Below are positions 23,781 to 33,755 of a stretch of 64,000 bases of DNA, in pieces. The notes beneath the pieces were generated by a model. That model searched no databases. It had not been told where the DNA came from and saw only the letters and a program-made list of their open reading frames with translations. Made by a program: the position numbers and the translations under genes. The DNA comes from Hyunsoonleella pacifica (lineage in GTDB: Bacteria; Bacteroidota; Bacteroidia; Flavobacteriales; Flavobacteriaceae), in assembly GCF_004310335.1 (NCBI RefSeq), contig NZ_SIRS01000004.1, positions 519,493 to 583,492 on the forward strand, given 5' to 3'. Positions within the stretch are counted from its first letter, which is position 1; each line of letters begins with the position of its first letter.

Positions 23781-24550
23781 TGCATCATATTTTATGTTTT
23801 ATTGCGCTATTTCTTGTAAGCTTTGGTTTTAGTCAATCAAATTCTAACTACAAGAGCATTCATGTTTTTGTTGCCTTATGCGACAATATAAATCAGGGTA
23901 TAGTTCCCGTTCCTGCTAAACTAGGAAACGGACAAGATCCTAAAAACAATCTATATTGGGGAGCTATGTTTGGTGTAAAAAGTTACTTTAAAAGAAGTAA
24001 AGATTGGACATTAGTATCGTCTATAAAAAATCCAGAAAGTCATATTCTAGAGCGTATTTTATTTAAACACTCCACAACAAACACTTATCTACTTGCTGAT
24101 GCCTATGATGGTAAGCACATAAAACAATCCACAAAAGATTTTTTGGAGGCTACAGCTGGGCGAAACCCTATTAGCGTAACCAATGGAACCCAAAAATTCA
24201 AATTTGGAGGCAGTGCTAACTTAATAGCTTATATAGGACACGACGGGTTAATGGAATTTGATGTTACTGGCAATTTTGAACCGATTGATAAAAAAAACCG
24301 AGATGCTATTATTTTAGCTTGTGCAAGTAAACCTTATTTTAAACCGTATCTTAACTCAACAAAAGCAAACCCTTTAGTTTGGTCTACAGGACTAATGTCA
24401 CCAGAGGCTTACACATTAAAATGGGCATTAGATGGTTGGGTAAAAGATGAAACAGATTTAGAAATTAGAGAACGTGCAGCAAAAGCCTACAATCATTATC
24501 AAAAATGTGGAATTAAGGGCGCAAAACGTTTATTGGTAACTGGATATTGA
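23780..24550 (+). CDS. Exported protein with caspase-like His/Cys pattern
   Basis: A 256-residue protein with a signal peptide (about 1-19, ending FGFSQS). The sequence after it begins HVFVALCDN and GIVPVPAKLGNGQDP, which look strongly constrained. Then IAYIGHDGLMEFD (His 154) and IILACASKPYF (Cys 181) occur at the spacing and in the strand context of the caspase-fold catalytic dyad (strand-GHxG, strand-xCxS). The family is not one I can name and activity is inferred only from these motifs. It is translationally coupled to the cysteine-peptidase-like lipoprotein gene upstream. Confidence 0.55.
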   Translation: MHHILCFIALFLVSFGFSQSNSNYKSIHVFVALCDNINQGIVPVPAKLGNGQDPKNNLYWGAMFGVKSYFKRSKDWTLVSSIKNPESHILERILFKHSTTNTYLLADAYDGKHIKQSTKDFLEATAGRNPISVTNGTQKFKFGGSANLIAYIGHDGLMEFDVTGNFEPIDKKNRDAIILACASKPYFKPYLNSTKANPLVWSTGLMSPEAYTLKWALDGWVKDETDLEIRERAAKAYNHYQKCGIKGAKRLLVTGY

Positions 24551-24646
24551 CATCTACCATATCCAGATAATTCCAAAATATATTAATATCAGTTTTTAAT
24601 ATTACCTGATGCTCTAGCTAAAATACTTATCCCAAGAATTTCTTGA

Positions 24647-25609
24647 CTACTGCTCATTTAATAAACGCGATAATTCGTCTAACTTAGGTGTTAGTATAAC
24701 TTCTATTCGTCTGTTTTTTGCTTTACCTTCCTCAGTTGTATTAGTTGCGATAGGAGCGTATTCTCCTCTACCTGCTGCCGTTAAATTTTCAGGGTTTATG
24801 GCTGCATTTTCTCTTAAGATATTTACAATTGCCGTAGCGCGTTTGGTGGATAAATCCCAGTTACTAGTTAGCGCACCGTTACCAGAATAAGGTACATTAT
24901 CGGTATGTCCTTCAATTAAAACTGCAATTTCAGGATTTTCAGCTAAAACATTACCTAGGCTTCTTACGGCCGTTTTTCCATCTGTATTTACTGCCCAACT
25001 ACCTGATTGAAATAAAAGTTTGTTCTCCATAGACACATAAACCTTCCCGCCTCTTTGCTCAACAGTTAATCCTTTACCTTCAAAATCTGTTAAGGCTCTT
25101 GAAATAGCGTTTTTAAGCTGTGTCATTGCAGCATCTTTAGTTGCAATTACGTTTTCTAATTCCGCAATACGACTAGAACGCTCTTCTAAAGCTTTTTTCA
25201 ATTTTTCTAGGCGCTCATTTTCAGCTGATAAAGCTTGCTCCTTCGCTTCTAACTGTGCTAAAAGCTCTCTGTTTTTTTGAGAGTTTTTAGCAATAGCTGC
25301 AGAGCTATTCTTTTCCAAAGCAGCATAAGATGCCTTTAAATTATCCAAATTAGATTTAGTTGCTGCGTAATCGCTTCGTAACTGATCTCGCTCTGCAACA
25401 GCTTCATCGTAAGCTGTTTTTAACTTATCAAGTTCATTTTCAGCCTTAGTTTTTCCAGCAAGTAATGATTCGTTTTCCTTATTCAATTTTCTATTTTCTT
25501 GCTTCAAAGTAGCATACTTGCTTTCCAAGTCTTTGTATACTTTTGGAGACACACATGAGGTAATACTTGCAAACACTAAAGCTATTAATACACTATATTT
25601 AATTTTCAT
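24647..25609 (-). CDS. OmpA-family lipoprotein with long coiled coil
   Basis: A 320-residue lipoprotein (lipobox SITSC, Cys 19). Residues about 25-175 are an almost unbroken coiled coil rich in Lys, Glu, Ala and Leu. The C-terminal OmpA-like domain (about 190-310) has VLIEGHTDNVPYSG, LSTKRATAIVNIL and AAGRGEYAPIATN..EGKAKNRRIEVIL, the peptidoglycan-binding signature. It probably bridges outer membrane and cell wall. It lies 28 bases after exonuclease III on the same strand, possibly one transcript, though functionally unrelated. Confidence 0.92.
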   Translation of the reverse strand: MKIKYSVLIALVFASITSCVSPKVYKDLESKYATLKQENRKLNKENESLLAGKTKAENELDKLKTAYDEAVAERDQLRSDYAATKSNLDNLKASYAALEKNSSAAIAKNSQKNRELLAQLEAKEQALSAENERLEKLKKALEERSSRIAELENVIATKDAAMTQLKNAISRALTDFEGKGLTVEQRGGKVYVSMENKLLFQSGSWAVNTDGKTAVRSLGNVLAENPEIAVLIEGHTDNVPYSGNGALTSNWDLSTKRATAIVNILRENAAINPENLTAAGRGEYAPIATNTTEEGKAKNRRIEVILTPKLDELSRLLNEQ

Positions 25610-25637
25610 TTGGGTTATTTTTTACTGATTTATAGGT

Positions 25638-26399
25638 TTAATTTTCTATTTCTACTAATATTGGACAGTGATCGCTATGCACTGCTTCGGTTAGTATAAC
25701 GGCTCTTTTTATATTTTCTTGTAAAGGTTGCGATACCATAGCGTAATCTAATCGCCAACCCTTATTATTCGCTCTTGCATTAGCACGATAACTCCACCAG
25801 CTATATTCTTGTCGCTCAGGATTAATATACCTAAAAGAATCTACAAATCCACTATTTATAAACTGTCCAATCCATTGACGTTCTTCAGGTAGAAAACCTG
25901 AAACACCTTTCATTTTTGGGTTATGAATATCTATTTCTTCATGACAGATATTATAGTCTCCACAAATTACCAAGTTAGGCACCTCTTTCCTTAAATCATT
26001 GATGTATTCTTGAAACATAGCCATATAATCCAATTTATGTTGTAATCGTGCATCGTTTGTCCCAGATGGCAAATACAAACTCATCACAGAAACACCATCA
26101 AAATCTACTCGTAAATTACGCCCTTCAAAGTCCATAGACTCTATACCCGTACCATATTCTACATGGTTAGGTTCTATTTTACTTAAAATAGCAACACCAC
26201 TATATCCTTTTTTTTGAGCACTAAACCAGTAGTTATAGGTATAGCCTGCTTCTTCAAACAAACTTAAATCCAATTGTTCTTTCATGGCTTTAATTTCCTG
26301 TAAACAAATCACATCTGGATTTGCACTTTTTAACCAATCTATAAAACCTTTATTTATAGCAGCACGAATACCATTAACATTGTACGATATAATTTTCAT
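25638..26399 (-). CDS. xth: Exodeoxyribonuclease III / AP endonuclease
   Basis: A 253-residue Mg-dependent enzyme that cuts at abasic sites and degrades 3' ends. Family motifs are MKIISYNVNGIRAA at the start, ICLQEIKA (metal-binding Glu), WFSAQKKGYSGVAILSK, LVICGDYNICHEEIDI (catalytic Asp/Asn), RLDYAMVS and the final SDHCPILVEI (catalytic His). Length is normal. Together with MutY it represents base-excision repair in this window, although the genes are unlinked. Confidence 0.96.
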   Translation of the reverse strand: MKIISYNVNGIRAAINKGFIDWLKSANPDVICLQEIKAMKEQLDLSLFEEAGYTYNYWFSAQKKGYSGVAILSKIEPNHVEYGTGIESMDFEGRNLRVDFDGVSVMSLYLPSGTNDARLQHKLDYMAMFQEYINDLRKEVPNLVICGDYNICHEEIDIHNPKMKGVSGFLPEERQWIGQFINSGFVDSFRYINPERQEYSWWSYRANARANNKGWRLDYAMVSQPLQENIKRAVILTEAVHSDHCPILVEIEN

Positions 26400-26580
26400 T
26401 TTTCCTTTTTATAAAATGAGAAACCCAAATAAATTTAATTAAACACAAAATTTGTTACAAACACTTTTGCTATTTCAGCTAAAATAAATAATACCTTACT
26501 TTTACGCTATATTTAATCAAAGGAGTTTTAACGAATTCTATTAACAAAATATTTTAAGCTAATCTTAGTTTAAATACCTA

Positions 26581-29500
26581 ATGAAGTATGTCCTGCTATT
26601 TATGTTTGTGCTAGTAAGTTTTGGTAGTTTTTCCCAAAACCAAAACCCCAAATACAAAACTAAAAAAGTAGCTATTCGTGATACGATTTTTGTAGATAGC
26701 GTAAGTATAAATTCTAGTTGGTTCTCTATTAAACCAAAAGATGATAATATTATAGATTCTTCTTTTTATAAAATTGACTTTTCTACTGCAAAACTTATAT
26801 TTAAAAAGCCCATTAACACAGATTCTATAACCATCAATTATTTAAAATTCCCTGAATTTCTCACTAAAACTTATAAGCAATTGGACGAAAGCATTATTGT
26901 AAAAAATAATGATGCCACAGAAAAACTCTACCAACTCTCTCAGCCTAATACTTCAAGAAACTTTGTGCCTTTTAATGGGTTAACCACATCAGGTAGTATT
27001 TCTAGAGGTGTAACTGTTGGGAACAATCAAAACTCAGTACTTAATAGTGAATTAGATCTACAAATAACTGGTAAATTAAATGATAAAGTTTCACTAAGAG
27101 CATCTATTCAAGACGCAAATATTCCGCTACAAGAAAGCGGTTATAGTCAACGTTTAGATGAATTTGACCAAGTATTTATAGAATTATTTAGTGACAATTG
27201 GAACATTCGGGCAGGTGATATTGATTTGCAAAATAATAATTCATTTTTTGGTGCTTTTTCTAAACGCGTACAAGGGTTATCCATTAATGCTAATTTAGGT
27301 GGTAATACTTCTCAAACCAACGTGTTTGCTGCTGGGGCTTTGGTTCGCGGTCAATTTACCACAAGTCAATTTATTGCTCAAGAAGGCAACCAAGGTCCCT
27401 ACAAATTACAGGGTCAAAATGGTGAGTTATTTGTACTCATTGTTTCAGGTAGCGAAACAGTTTATGTAAATGGTGTGGTTGCAGAGCGTGGTGAGGACAA
27501 AGATTACATCATAGATTATAACGCAGGAGAGATTATTTTCAATACTACTTTCCCTATAACTTCTGAAATGAGAGTTACAGTAGATTATCAATTTAGCGAT
27601 CGAAACTATTCTCGTTTGGTGGCTTATGGTGGTGGAAATTACAGTAGTGAAAAACTAAAAATAGGTGTTTCTGTATACTCTGAAAATGATGCTAAAAATC
27701 AACCCTTACAACAAAACTTATCAGAGAGTCAAGTACAAATTTTATCAAATGCTGGAGACGATAGAACGCAAATGATTGCGCCATCAGAAATTGAAGAATC
27801 TTTCAGCGAAAATAGAATTCTATATAGAAAAGAGCTGGTCGGAGCGAATGAAATTTTTGTATTCTCCAACGATCCAAATGATGAATTGTTCAGGGTGTCA
27901 TTTACGCTTGTGGGGCCAAATCAAGGCGACTATGAGCTATCTAACACCAATGCCATAAATAATATTTATGAATATGTTGGAGAAATGCAAGGCAATTATG
28001 CGCCAATTGTGCAGCTTATTGCGCCTGTAAAATTACAGATGGCAGTTGTTAATGGAAACTACACACCTTCAGAACACACCTCAGTTGCTTTTGAACTTGC
28101 AGGTAGTAAAAACGATTTGAATTTATTTTCAAGTTTAGATGATGATAACAACGACGGTTTTGCCGGAAAAATTAATGTAGCACAAAACCTCATCAAAAAA
28201 GATAGTCTATGGAATATAGATGCCTATGTAAATGCTGATTATATTCAAGATAACTTTAGAAGTATTGAAATTTTATACAATGCCGAATTTAACAGAGATT
28301 GGAACCTAGAACAGCCTAGAGGCAATCAACGCGTAAGAGATCTTGGAAGTCAAACCTTTTTAAATTCAGGTATAAATCTTTACCATTACAAAAAAGGACG
28401 TATCAATTATGAATTTGAATATTTAGATTTTACCAAAGGATTTAGTGGAAACCGACATATTATAAATGCAGATTTATTTTTGAAAAATCTTAGAATTAGT
28501 TCTAAAACTAGCGTTTTAGATGCAGAATCTAGCATAAACAAATCATCCTTTTTACGATCTCATAATGTTATTAGTTATGGGATGAAAAAAAGTTGGACAG
28601 GTGCAAAATTTTCTATTGAAAACAATGTGCAAACTCAAATCGCTACTGAAACTTTAACACCCTTAAGTCAAAAATTCACATCTTATGAAGGCTTTTTAGG
28701 CGTTGGAGATAGCACAAAAATATTTGCACAAATAGGTTACAAAAAGAGAGTAAATGATAGTATTAGAAACAATCAATTACAAAAGGTAAATACATCTAAC
28801 ACGTTCTATATAGATTCAAAAATTATTCAAAATAAAAACACAAATCTATCTCTTTATGCTAACTACAGAACTTTAAATCATGAAGACAATACTATACAAG
28901 ATGAAAACTCTTTAAACTCAAGATTACAATACAACCAAAAACTGTTTAAAAATATTATACAAAGTAATACAGTTTTTGAAACCAATTCTGGAACGCTACC
29001 CCAACAAGATTTTACTTATGTTGAAGTTGAACCTGGACAAGGCACATATACTTGGATAGATTATAACAACAATGGCATTCAAGAATTAGAGGAATTTGAG
29101 ATTGCTCAATTTCAAGATCAAGGCTCTTATATACGTGTGCTATTACCAAACCGTGTATTTATCAAGACACATCAAAACAGGTTTAGCCAAACACTAACCA
29201 TAAATCCATCTCAATGGCGTATTTCAGAAAAAAAATCTCAAAAATTTTGGTCTCATTTTTATAATCAAACTAGTTATTTAATTGATAGAAAAATTCAAAG
29301 AAATGGGAATAATTTTAACTTAAACCCTTTCAAAAGTGATGCGGACAATCAATTGGGTTTGCAACTTAATTTTAGAAATGTATTATTCTTTAATCGAGGT
29401 AAGCAAAACTATACAACCTCATACACGTATCTTTCAAATAAATCTAGCAATACCCTCTCAGTTGGGCTTTTAGAAAATAACCTAAGAAGCCATCAATTAA

Positions 29501-30003
29501 ATTTTAATCATAAGATAAAAGAAAATTGGTTAATAACACTTCAATCTGTAATAGGTTCAAATGAGAGTTCCAGCGAAAACTTCACAAGCAAAAATTTTAA
29601 ATTTGATGAAGCCCTACTCAATCCTAAACTATCATACCTATTTAATGAAAATAGTCGTTTTGATGTGTTTTATCAATATACTGTAAAAGACAACACTATT
29701 GGAAATTTAGAAAACCTAAAACAACAGAAGTTTGGTTTAGGCTTCAATCTATCAAAAAATGAAAAAGGTGCTATAAACGGAGAAGTTAATTATTTTTCTA
29801 ACAACTATACGGGTAATCCAAACACACCTGTAGCATTTCAAATGCTGGAAGGTTTACAGCCGGGAAACAACTTTACTTGGACACTATTAGCGCAAAAGAA
29901 ATTAACCAAGTTTTTAGATTTAAATTTGAGTTACTTTGGCAGGAAAACCGAAACTAGCCGAACTATCCATACAGGGAATATTCAATTGAAGGCTTATTTT
30001 TAA
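26581..30003 (+). CDS. Large outer-membrane beta-barrel-like protein of unknown function
   Basis: A 1140-residue protein with a signal peptide (about 1-19, FGSFSQ) and a C-terminal Phe (IQLKAYF), as in outer-membrane barrels. After a signal and a beta domain, residues about 140-260 (TTSGSISRGVTVGNNQNS, LDLQITGKLNDKVSLRASIQ) and about 300-345 (RGEDKDYIIDYNAGEIIFN) resemble segments found in SprA and related large Bacteroidota surface proteins. The rest is rich in Asn, aromatic residues and alternating strands. I recognise the general family but no function. It is monocistronic and convergent with sdh. Confidence 0.7.
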   Translation: MKYVLLFMFVLVSFGSFSQNQNPKYKTKKVAIRDTIFVDSVSINSSWFSIKPKDDNIIDSSFYKIDFSTAKLIFKKPINTDSITINYLKFPEFLTKTYKQLDESIIVKNNDATEKLYQLSQPNTSRNFVPFNGLTTSGSISRGVTVGNNQNSVLNSELDLQITGKLNDKVSLRASIQDANIPLQESGYSQRLDEFDQVFIELFSDNWNIRAGDIDLQNNNSFFGAFSKRVQGLSINANLGGNTSQTNVFAAGALVRGQFTTSQFIAQEGNQGPYKLQGQNGELFVLIVSGSETVYVNGVVAERGEDKDYIIDYNAGEIIFNTTFPITSEMRVTVDYQFSDRNYSRLVAYGGGNYSSEKLKIGVSVYSENDAKNQPLQQNLSESQVQILSNAGDDRTQMIAPSEIEESFSENRILYRKELVGANEIFVFSNDPNDELFRVSFTLVGPNQGDYELSNTNAINNIYEYVGEMQGNYAPIVQLIAPVKLQMAVVNGNYTPSEHTSVAFELAGSKNDLNLFSSLDDDNNDGFAGKINVAQNLIKKDSLWNIDAYVNADYIQDNFRSIEILYNAEFNRDWNLEQPRGNQRVRDLGSQTFLNSGINLYHYKKGRINYEFEYLDFTKGFSGNRHIINADLFLKNLRISSKTSVLDAESSINKSSFLRSHNVISYGMKKSWTGAKFSIENNVQTQIATETLTPLSQKFTSYEGFLGVGDSTKIFAQIGYKKRVNDSIRNNQLQKVNTSNTFYIDSKIIQNKNTNLSLYANYRTLNHEDNTIQDENSLNSRLQYNQKLFKNIIQSNTVFETNSGTLPQQDFTYVEVEPGQGTYTWIDYNNNGIQELEEFEIAQFQDQGSYIRVLLPNRVFIKTHQNRFSQTLTINPSQWRISEKKSQKFWSHFYNQTSYLIDRKIQRNGNNFNLNPFKSDADNQLGLQLNFRNVLFFNRGKQNYTTSYTYLSNKSSNTLSVGLLENNLRSHQLNFNHKIKENWLITLQSVIGSNESSSENFTSKNFKFDEALLNPKLSYLFNENSRFDVFYQYTVKDNTIGNLENLKQQKFGLGFNLSKNEKGAINGEVNYFSNNYTGNPNTPVAFQMLEGLQPGNNFTWTLLAQKKLTKFLDLNLSYFGRKTETSRTIHTGNIQLKAYF

Positions 30004-30011
30004 TAACTAAA

Positions 30012-30043
30012 AAAGACCCATGGAAATCATCCATGAGCCTCTT
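30012..30043 (-). terminator. Probable terminator of sdhCAB
   Basis: CATGGA at 30019-30024 pairs with TCCATG at 30030-30035, extended imperfectly by AAAGA and TCTTT. On the reverse strand the stem is followed by a run of T (30015-30010). It lies 26 bases beyond the sdhB stop and may also serve the convergent outer-membrane gene. Confidence 0.5.
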
Positions 30044-30068
30044 TATATACTTATTTTGAAGTATTTAT

Positions 30069-30824
30069 TTAAACAGACGCCTTCATTAGCTCCCTATTCA
30101 TTCTAGCAATATTGTCTAACGAAATTCCTTTAGGACATTCAACCTCACAAGCACCAGTATTAGTACAGTTACCAAAACCTTCTAAATCCATTTGTGCGAC
30201 CATATTTTTTACACGATCAGCTGCTTCAACTTGCCCTTGAGGTAATAATGCATATTGTGATACTTTAGCGCCTACAAATAACATCGCACTAGAGTTTTTA
30301 CAAGTAGCCACACATGCACCACAACCAATACAAGTTGCAGCATCCATAGCCTCATCTGCTGCATGCTTAGAAATTGGAAGCGCATTAGCATCTTGAGTAT
30401 TTCCCGAAGTATTTACCGAAATATACCCCCCTGCGTGTTGAATTCTATCAAAGGCACTTCTATCTACAACTAAATCCTTAATTACAGGAAACGCAGCTGC
30501 TCTAAATGGTTCTATAGTAATAGTATCTCCATCGTTAAACATTCTCATGTGTAACTGACATGTTGTAATACCCCTATCTGGTCCATGAGCTTCTCCATTA
30601 ATATACATAGAACACATGCCACAAATACCTTCACGACAATCATGATCGAAAGCAACGGGTTCATCTCCATTAGCAATTAATTGCTCATTCAAAACATCCA
30701 TCATTTCCAAAAAAGACATGTGCTCTGAAATATCAGTTACGTTGTAACTTTCCATCTTACCTTTAGATGTTGCATCTTTTTGACGCCAAATCTTTAATGT
30801 TAAATTCATTCCTTTTCCTGACAT
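30069..30824 (-). CDS. sdhB: Succinate dehydrogenase/fumarate reductase iron-sulfur subunit
   Basis: A 251-residue electron-transfer subunit. The N-terminal plant-ferredoxin-like part binds 2Fe-2S through [11 protein letters not shown] and the later Cys of TTCQLH. The C-terminal part binds 4Fe-4S and 3Fe-4S through [11 protein letters not shown] and [15 protein letters not shown]. The protein passes electrons from SdhA to the quinone site in SdhC. It is third in an sdhC-sdhA-sdhB operon, with seven bases between sdhA and sdhB. Cluster supply would come from the SUF genes at 48.4-55.9 kb. Confidence 0.97.
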   Translation of the reverse strand: MSGKGMNLTLKIWRQKDATSKGKMESYNVTDISEHMSFLEMMDVLNEQLIANGDEPVAFDHDCREGICGMCSMYINGEAHGPDRGITTCQLHMRMFNDGDTITIEPFRAAAFPVIKDLVVDRSAFDRIQHAGGYISVNTSGNTQDANALPISKHAADEAMDAATCIGCGACVATCKNSSAMLFVGAKVSQYALLPQGQVEAADRVKNMVAQMDLEGFGNCTNTGACEVECPKGISLDNIARMNRELMKASV

Positions 30825-30831
30825 AACTTTC

Positions 30832-32844
30832 TTATTTATAAGACCTTTGTTTTAGTTCAATGTCTTTGAATTCTAATTCTTCTTTATGTAAAACCGCATC
30901 AGCTGGTTCTCCTTTATATTCCCAAGCAGAAACAAAAGCAAAATCTTTATCATTACGTTTAGCTTCTCCTTTTTGTGGCCCTGATTCTTCAGCAGATTCT
31001 TCTCTAAAATGTCCACCACAAGATTCCTCTCTTGTTAACGCATCTTTTGCAAACAACTCGCCCAATTCTAAGAAATCAGCAACACGACCTGCTTTCTCTA
31101 ATTCTGGATTCATTTCGTTTGCACCACCTGGAACTGATACTTCTTTCCAGAATTCTTCACGAATGGCTTTTATTTCAGCCATAGCTTCTTTTAAGCCTTT
31201 TTCGTTACGAGACATTCCACATTTATCCCACATTATCTTACCTAGTTTCTTATGGAAATAATCTACCGATTTGGTCCCGTTATTATTTACAAAGAAATCT
31301 ATTCTACTTTTTACTTCTTTTTCAGCTTCATCAAATTCCTTAGTATCTGTTGGAATTTCACCTGTTCTAATATCATCTGATAGATAATCTCCGATAGTGT
31401 AAGGCAATACAAAATAACCATCTGCTAAACCTTGCATTAAAGCAGAAGCTCCAAGTCTGTTTGCACCATGATCAGAGAAATTTGCTTCACCAATACAGTA
31501 CAATCCAGGAACGGTAGTCATTAAATTATAATCTACCCAAACACCTCCCATAGTGTAGTGCACTGCAGGGTAAATCATCATAGGTGTTTTGTATGGATTC
31601 TGATCTACAATCTTCTCATACATCTGAAATAAGTTACCATATTTAGCTTCTACTATTTTCTCACCAAGTGCTATGACTTTATCCTTCGACGGGTTATCAA
31701 TACCTTGTATTTTAGCTTGCTCTCTACCATAACGCTCAATAGCTGCCGCAAAATCTAAATATACCGCTTCTCCTGTGGCGTTTACACCGTAACCAGCATC
31801 GCAACGTTCCTTGGCTGCTCTTGATGCCACATCACGAGGCACTAAGTTTCCAAAAGCTGGGTAACGACGCTCTAGATAATAATCTCTTTCTTCTTCTGAT
31901 AAGTCTGTTGGTTTCTTTTTACCTTCTCTTATAGCGATAACATCATCCATATTTTTAGGTACCCAAATACGTCCATCATTACGTAAAGATTCAGACATCA
32001 ATGTTAACTTAGATTGATAATCTCCTGAACGTGGAATACATGTTGGATGGATTTGTGTATAACATGGGTTAGCAAAATATGCTCCTTTTTTGTGAATTTT
32101 CCACGCTGCTGTAACATTACTACCCATCGCATTTGTGGATAAGAAATATACATTACCATAACCACCAGAACCTACAACAACCGCATGTGCTGAGTGACGC
32201 TCAATCTCACCAGTTACTAAATTACGTGCAATAATACCTCTTGCTTTTCCATCTACAATTACAACGTCTAGCATTTCGTGACGATTAAACATCTCAATCT
32301 TACCACGTGCAATTTGACGATTCATCGCAGAATAGGCGCCTAACAATAATTGCTGACCTGTTTGTCCTTTAGCATAAAAGGTTCTTGAAACTAATACACC
32401 ACCAAAAGAACGGTTGTCTAACAACCCACCATAATCACGTGCAAAAGGCACGCCTTGTGCCACACATTGATCTATAATATTTGCTGAAACTTCAGCTAAA
32501 CGGTATACGTTTGCTTCTCTAGAGCGATAATCCCCTCCTTTAACAGTATCGTAAAACAGTCTGTATGTAGAATCTCCATCTCCTTGGTAGTTCTTTGCTG
32601 CATTAATACCACCTTGAGCAGCAATGGAATGTGCACGACGTGGGGAATCTTGATAAGCAAAAGCTTTAACATTATATCCCAATTCCGCTAACGTAGCGGC
32701 TGCAGAACCTCCTGCCAAACCTGTACCAACAACGATGATATCTATATGACGTTTGTTGGCTGGATTTACTAGATTGATTTTATTTTTATAATCTGTCCAT
32801 TTATCTTTAATTGGACCTTTAGGTACTTTTGAATTTAAAGCCAT
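30832..32844 (-). CDS. sdhA: Succinate dehydrogenase/fumarate reductase flavoprotein subunit
   Basis: A 670-residue catalytic subunit with covalently bound FAD, oxidising succinate to fumarate in the TCA cycle. The dinucleotide motif [19 protein letters not shown] begins near residue 38. [14 protein letters not shown] carries the FAD-linking His. The active-site GDYGRTxHTP-like element has the form [10 protein letters not shown], and [11 protein letters not shown] and [13 protein letters not shown] lie near the capping domain. Length of about 670 is typical for the Bacteroidota (epsilonproteobacterial-like) type. Part of the sdhCAB operon. Confidence 0.97.
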   Translation of the reverse strand: MALNSKVPKGPIKDKWTDYKNKINLVNPANKRHIDIIVVGTGLAGGSAAATLAELGYNVKAFAYQDSPRRAHSIAAQGGINAAKNYQGDGDSTYRLFYDTVKGGDYRSREANVYRLAEVSANIIDQCVAQGVPFARDYGGLLDNRSFGGVLVSRTFYAKGQTGQQLLLGAYSAMNRQIARGKIEMFNRHEMLDVVIVDGKARGIIARNLVTGEIERHSAHAVVVGSGGYGNVYFLSTNAMGSNVTAAWKIHKKGAYFANPCYTQIHPTCIPRSGDYQSKLTLMSESLRNDGRIWVPKNMDDVIAIREGKKKPTDLSEEERDYYLERRYPAFGNLVPRDVASRAAKERCDAGYGVNATGEAVYLDFAAAIERYGREQAKIQGIDNPSKDKVIALGEKIVEAKYGNLFQMYEKIVDQNPYKTPMMIYPAVHYTMGGVWVDYNLMTTVPGLYCIGEANFSDHGANRLGASALMQGLADGYFVLPYTIGDYLSDDIRTGEIPTDTKEFDEAEKEVKSRIDFFVNNNGTKSVDYFHKKLGKIMWDKCGMSRNEKGLKEAMAEIKAIREEFWKEVSVPGGANEMNPELEKAGRVADFLELGELFAKDALTREESCGGHFREESAEESGPQKGEAKRNDKDFAFVSAWEYKGEPADAVLHKEELEFKDIELKQRSYK

Positions 32845-32857
32845 AATTATATTAAGA

Positions 32858-33535
32858 TTAATGGTGAGGATTAAGATGATGATAAAGCGCTATAATAACA
32901 AAACCTAACGGAACTATTATTGAATATGCCTTACCTATAGTTTGTAATGTTTTTTTACGACCTGCTGAAGAACCAACAGATTGGAACGCTGATGTAAACC
33001 CATGCGCTAAATGCAAGCCTAAAAGCACAAAAGAAATTACATAAGCACCAACTCTAAGTGGGCTATGAAACTTCTCTACTAGTTCATGAAAATATCTGTA
33101 CTCCCCATTGTGCAAACCAGACATATCTCCTACAATATATTTTGTATTAATTTCAGGAATCCAAAAATCGATAAAATGTAGAATGATAAAGGCTAAAACT
33201 ACCAATCCACTATAAATCATATTTCTACTTACCCAACTAGAATTAGCACCGCCATTATTCTTTGCATAAGATACACCGTTAGCTTTTTTATTCTTCAACT
33301 CTAAGATAAATCCCATAACAAAGTGAAAAACAACTGCAAAAATTAGCACTGGTTGTAACGCAAATTGCACTAAAGGATTTGTTCCCATAAAATGAGAAAC
33401 TTCATTAAAAGCATCAGGACTTATTAGTGATAATAAATTAATTGCTAAATGTTGCAGCAAAAAAAACATAAGGAAGAACGCTGATAGCGCCATGGCTACT
33501 TTTCTTCCAATCGAAGATTTAAAAAATCCACCCAT
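32858..33535 (-). CDS. sdhC: Succinate dehydrogenase cytochrome b subunit
   Basis: A 225-residue single-chain membrane anchor with five hydrophobic segments (about 12-38, 55-80, 104-125, 155-178 and 197-218) and heme-binding His candidates in [23 protein letters not shown] and GLHLAHGF. Bacteroidota use this single five-helix type B subunit, with two b hemes, in place of separate SdhC and SdhD. It is first in the operon behind a well-formed promoter. The complex links succinate oxidation to menaquinone reduction at the inner membrane. Confidence 0.94.
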   Translation of the reverse strand: MGGFFKSSIGRKVAMALSAFFLMFFLLQHLAINLLSLISPDAFNEVSHFMGTNPLVQFALQPVLIFAVVFHFVMGFILELKNKKANGVSYAKNNGGANSSWVSRNMIYSGLVVLAFIILHFIDFWIPEINTKYIVGDMSGLHNGEYRYFHELVEKFHSPLRVGAYVISFVLLGLHLAHGFTSAFQSVGSSAGRKKTLQTIGKAYSIIVPLGFVIIALYHHLNPHH

Positions 33536-33560
33536 TGTTAAACTATATATTTTAGAATTG

Positions 33561-33592
33561 CAAAGGTAATTACAGACACATTCTTAGACAAA
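33561..33592 (-). promoter_or_regulatory. Bacteroidota sigma-A type promoter of sdhCAB
   Basis: On the reverse strand TTTG (33592-33589) is followed after 20 bases by TACCTTTG (33568-33561). Both elements match the consensus; the sdhC start is 25 bases further on. Confidence 0.75.
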
Positions 33593-33696
33593 TAACAAAT
33601 GTCATGTTTTTGTTATTTAGAACGATTTTAAGTAATAATACTTAGTTTTTAGCAAAAACTAAGTACCCCTCTATACAGCTTACTAGAATATTAATA

Positions 33697-33730
33697 ATAA
33701 AAAAGGCGTTTCAATATGATGAAACGCCTA
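33697..33730 (-). terminator. Rho-independent terminator of the metalloprotease gene
   Basis: AGGCGTTTCA at 33704-33713 is an exact complement of TGAAACGCCT at 33720-33729. On the reverse strand a T run follows the stem (33703-33698). It is 26 bases beyond the metalloprotease stop. Confidence 0.88.
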
Positions 33731-33755
33731 TATATTGTTTTTTGTTTTTAACTAT

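Noticed and set aside
23031..24550. Calling the cysteine-peptidase/caspase-like pair an antiphage defence system
   Set aside because: Both proteins carry export signals and there is no sensor, nuclease or nucleotide-signal gene; defence caspases are cytosolic.
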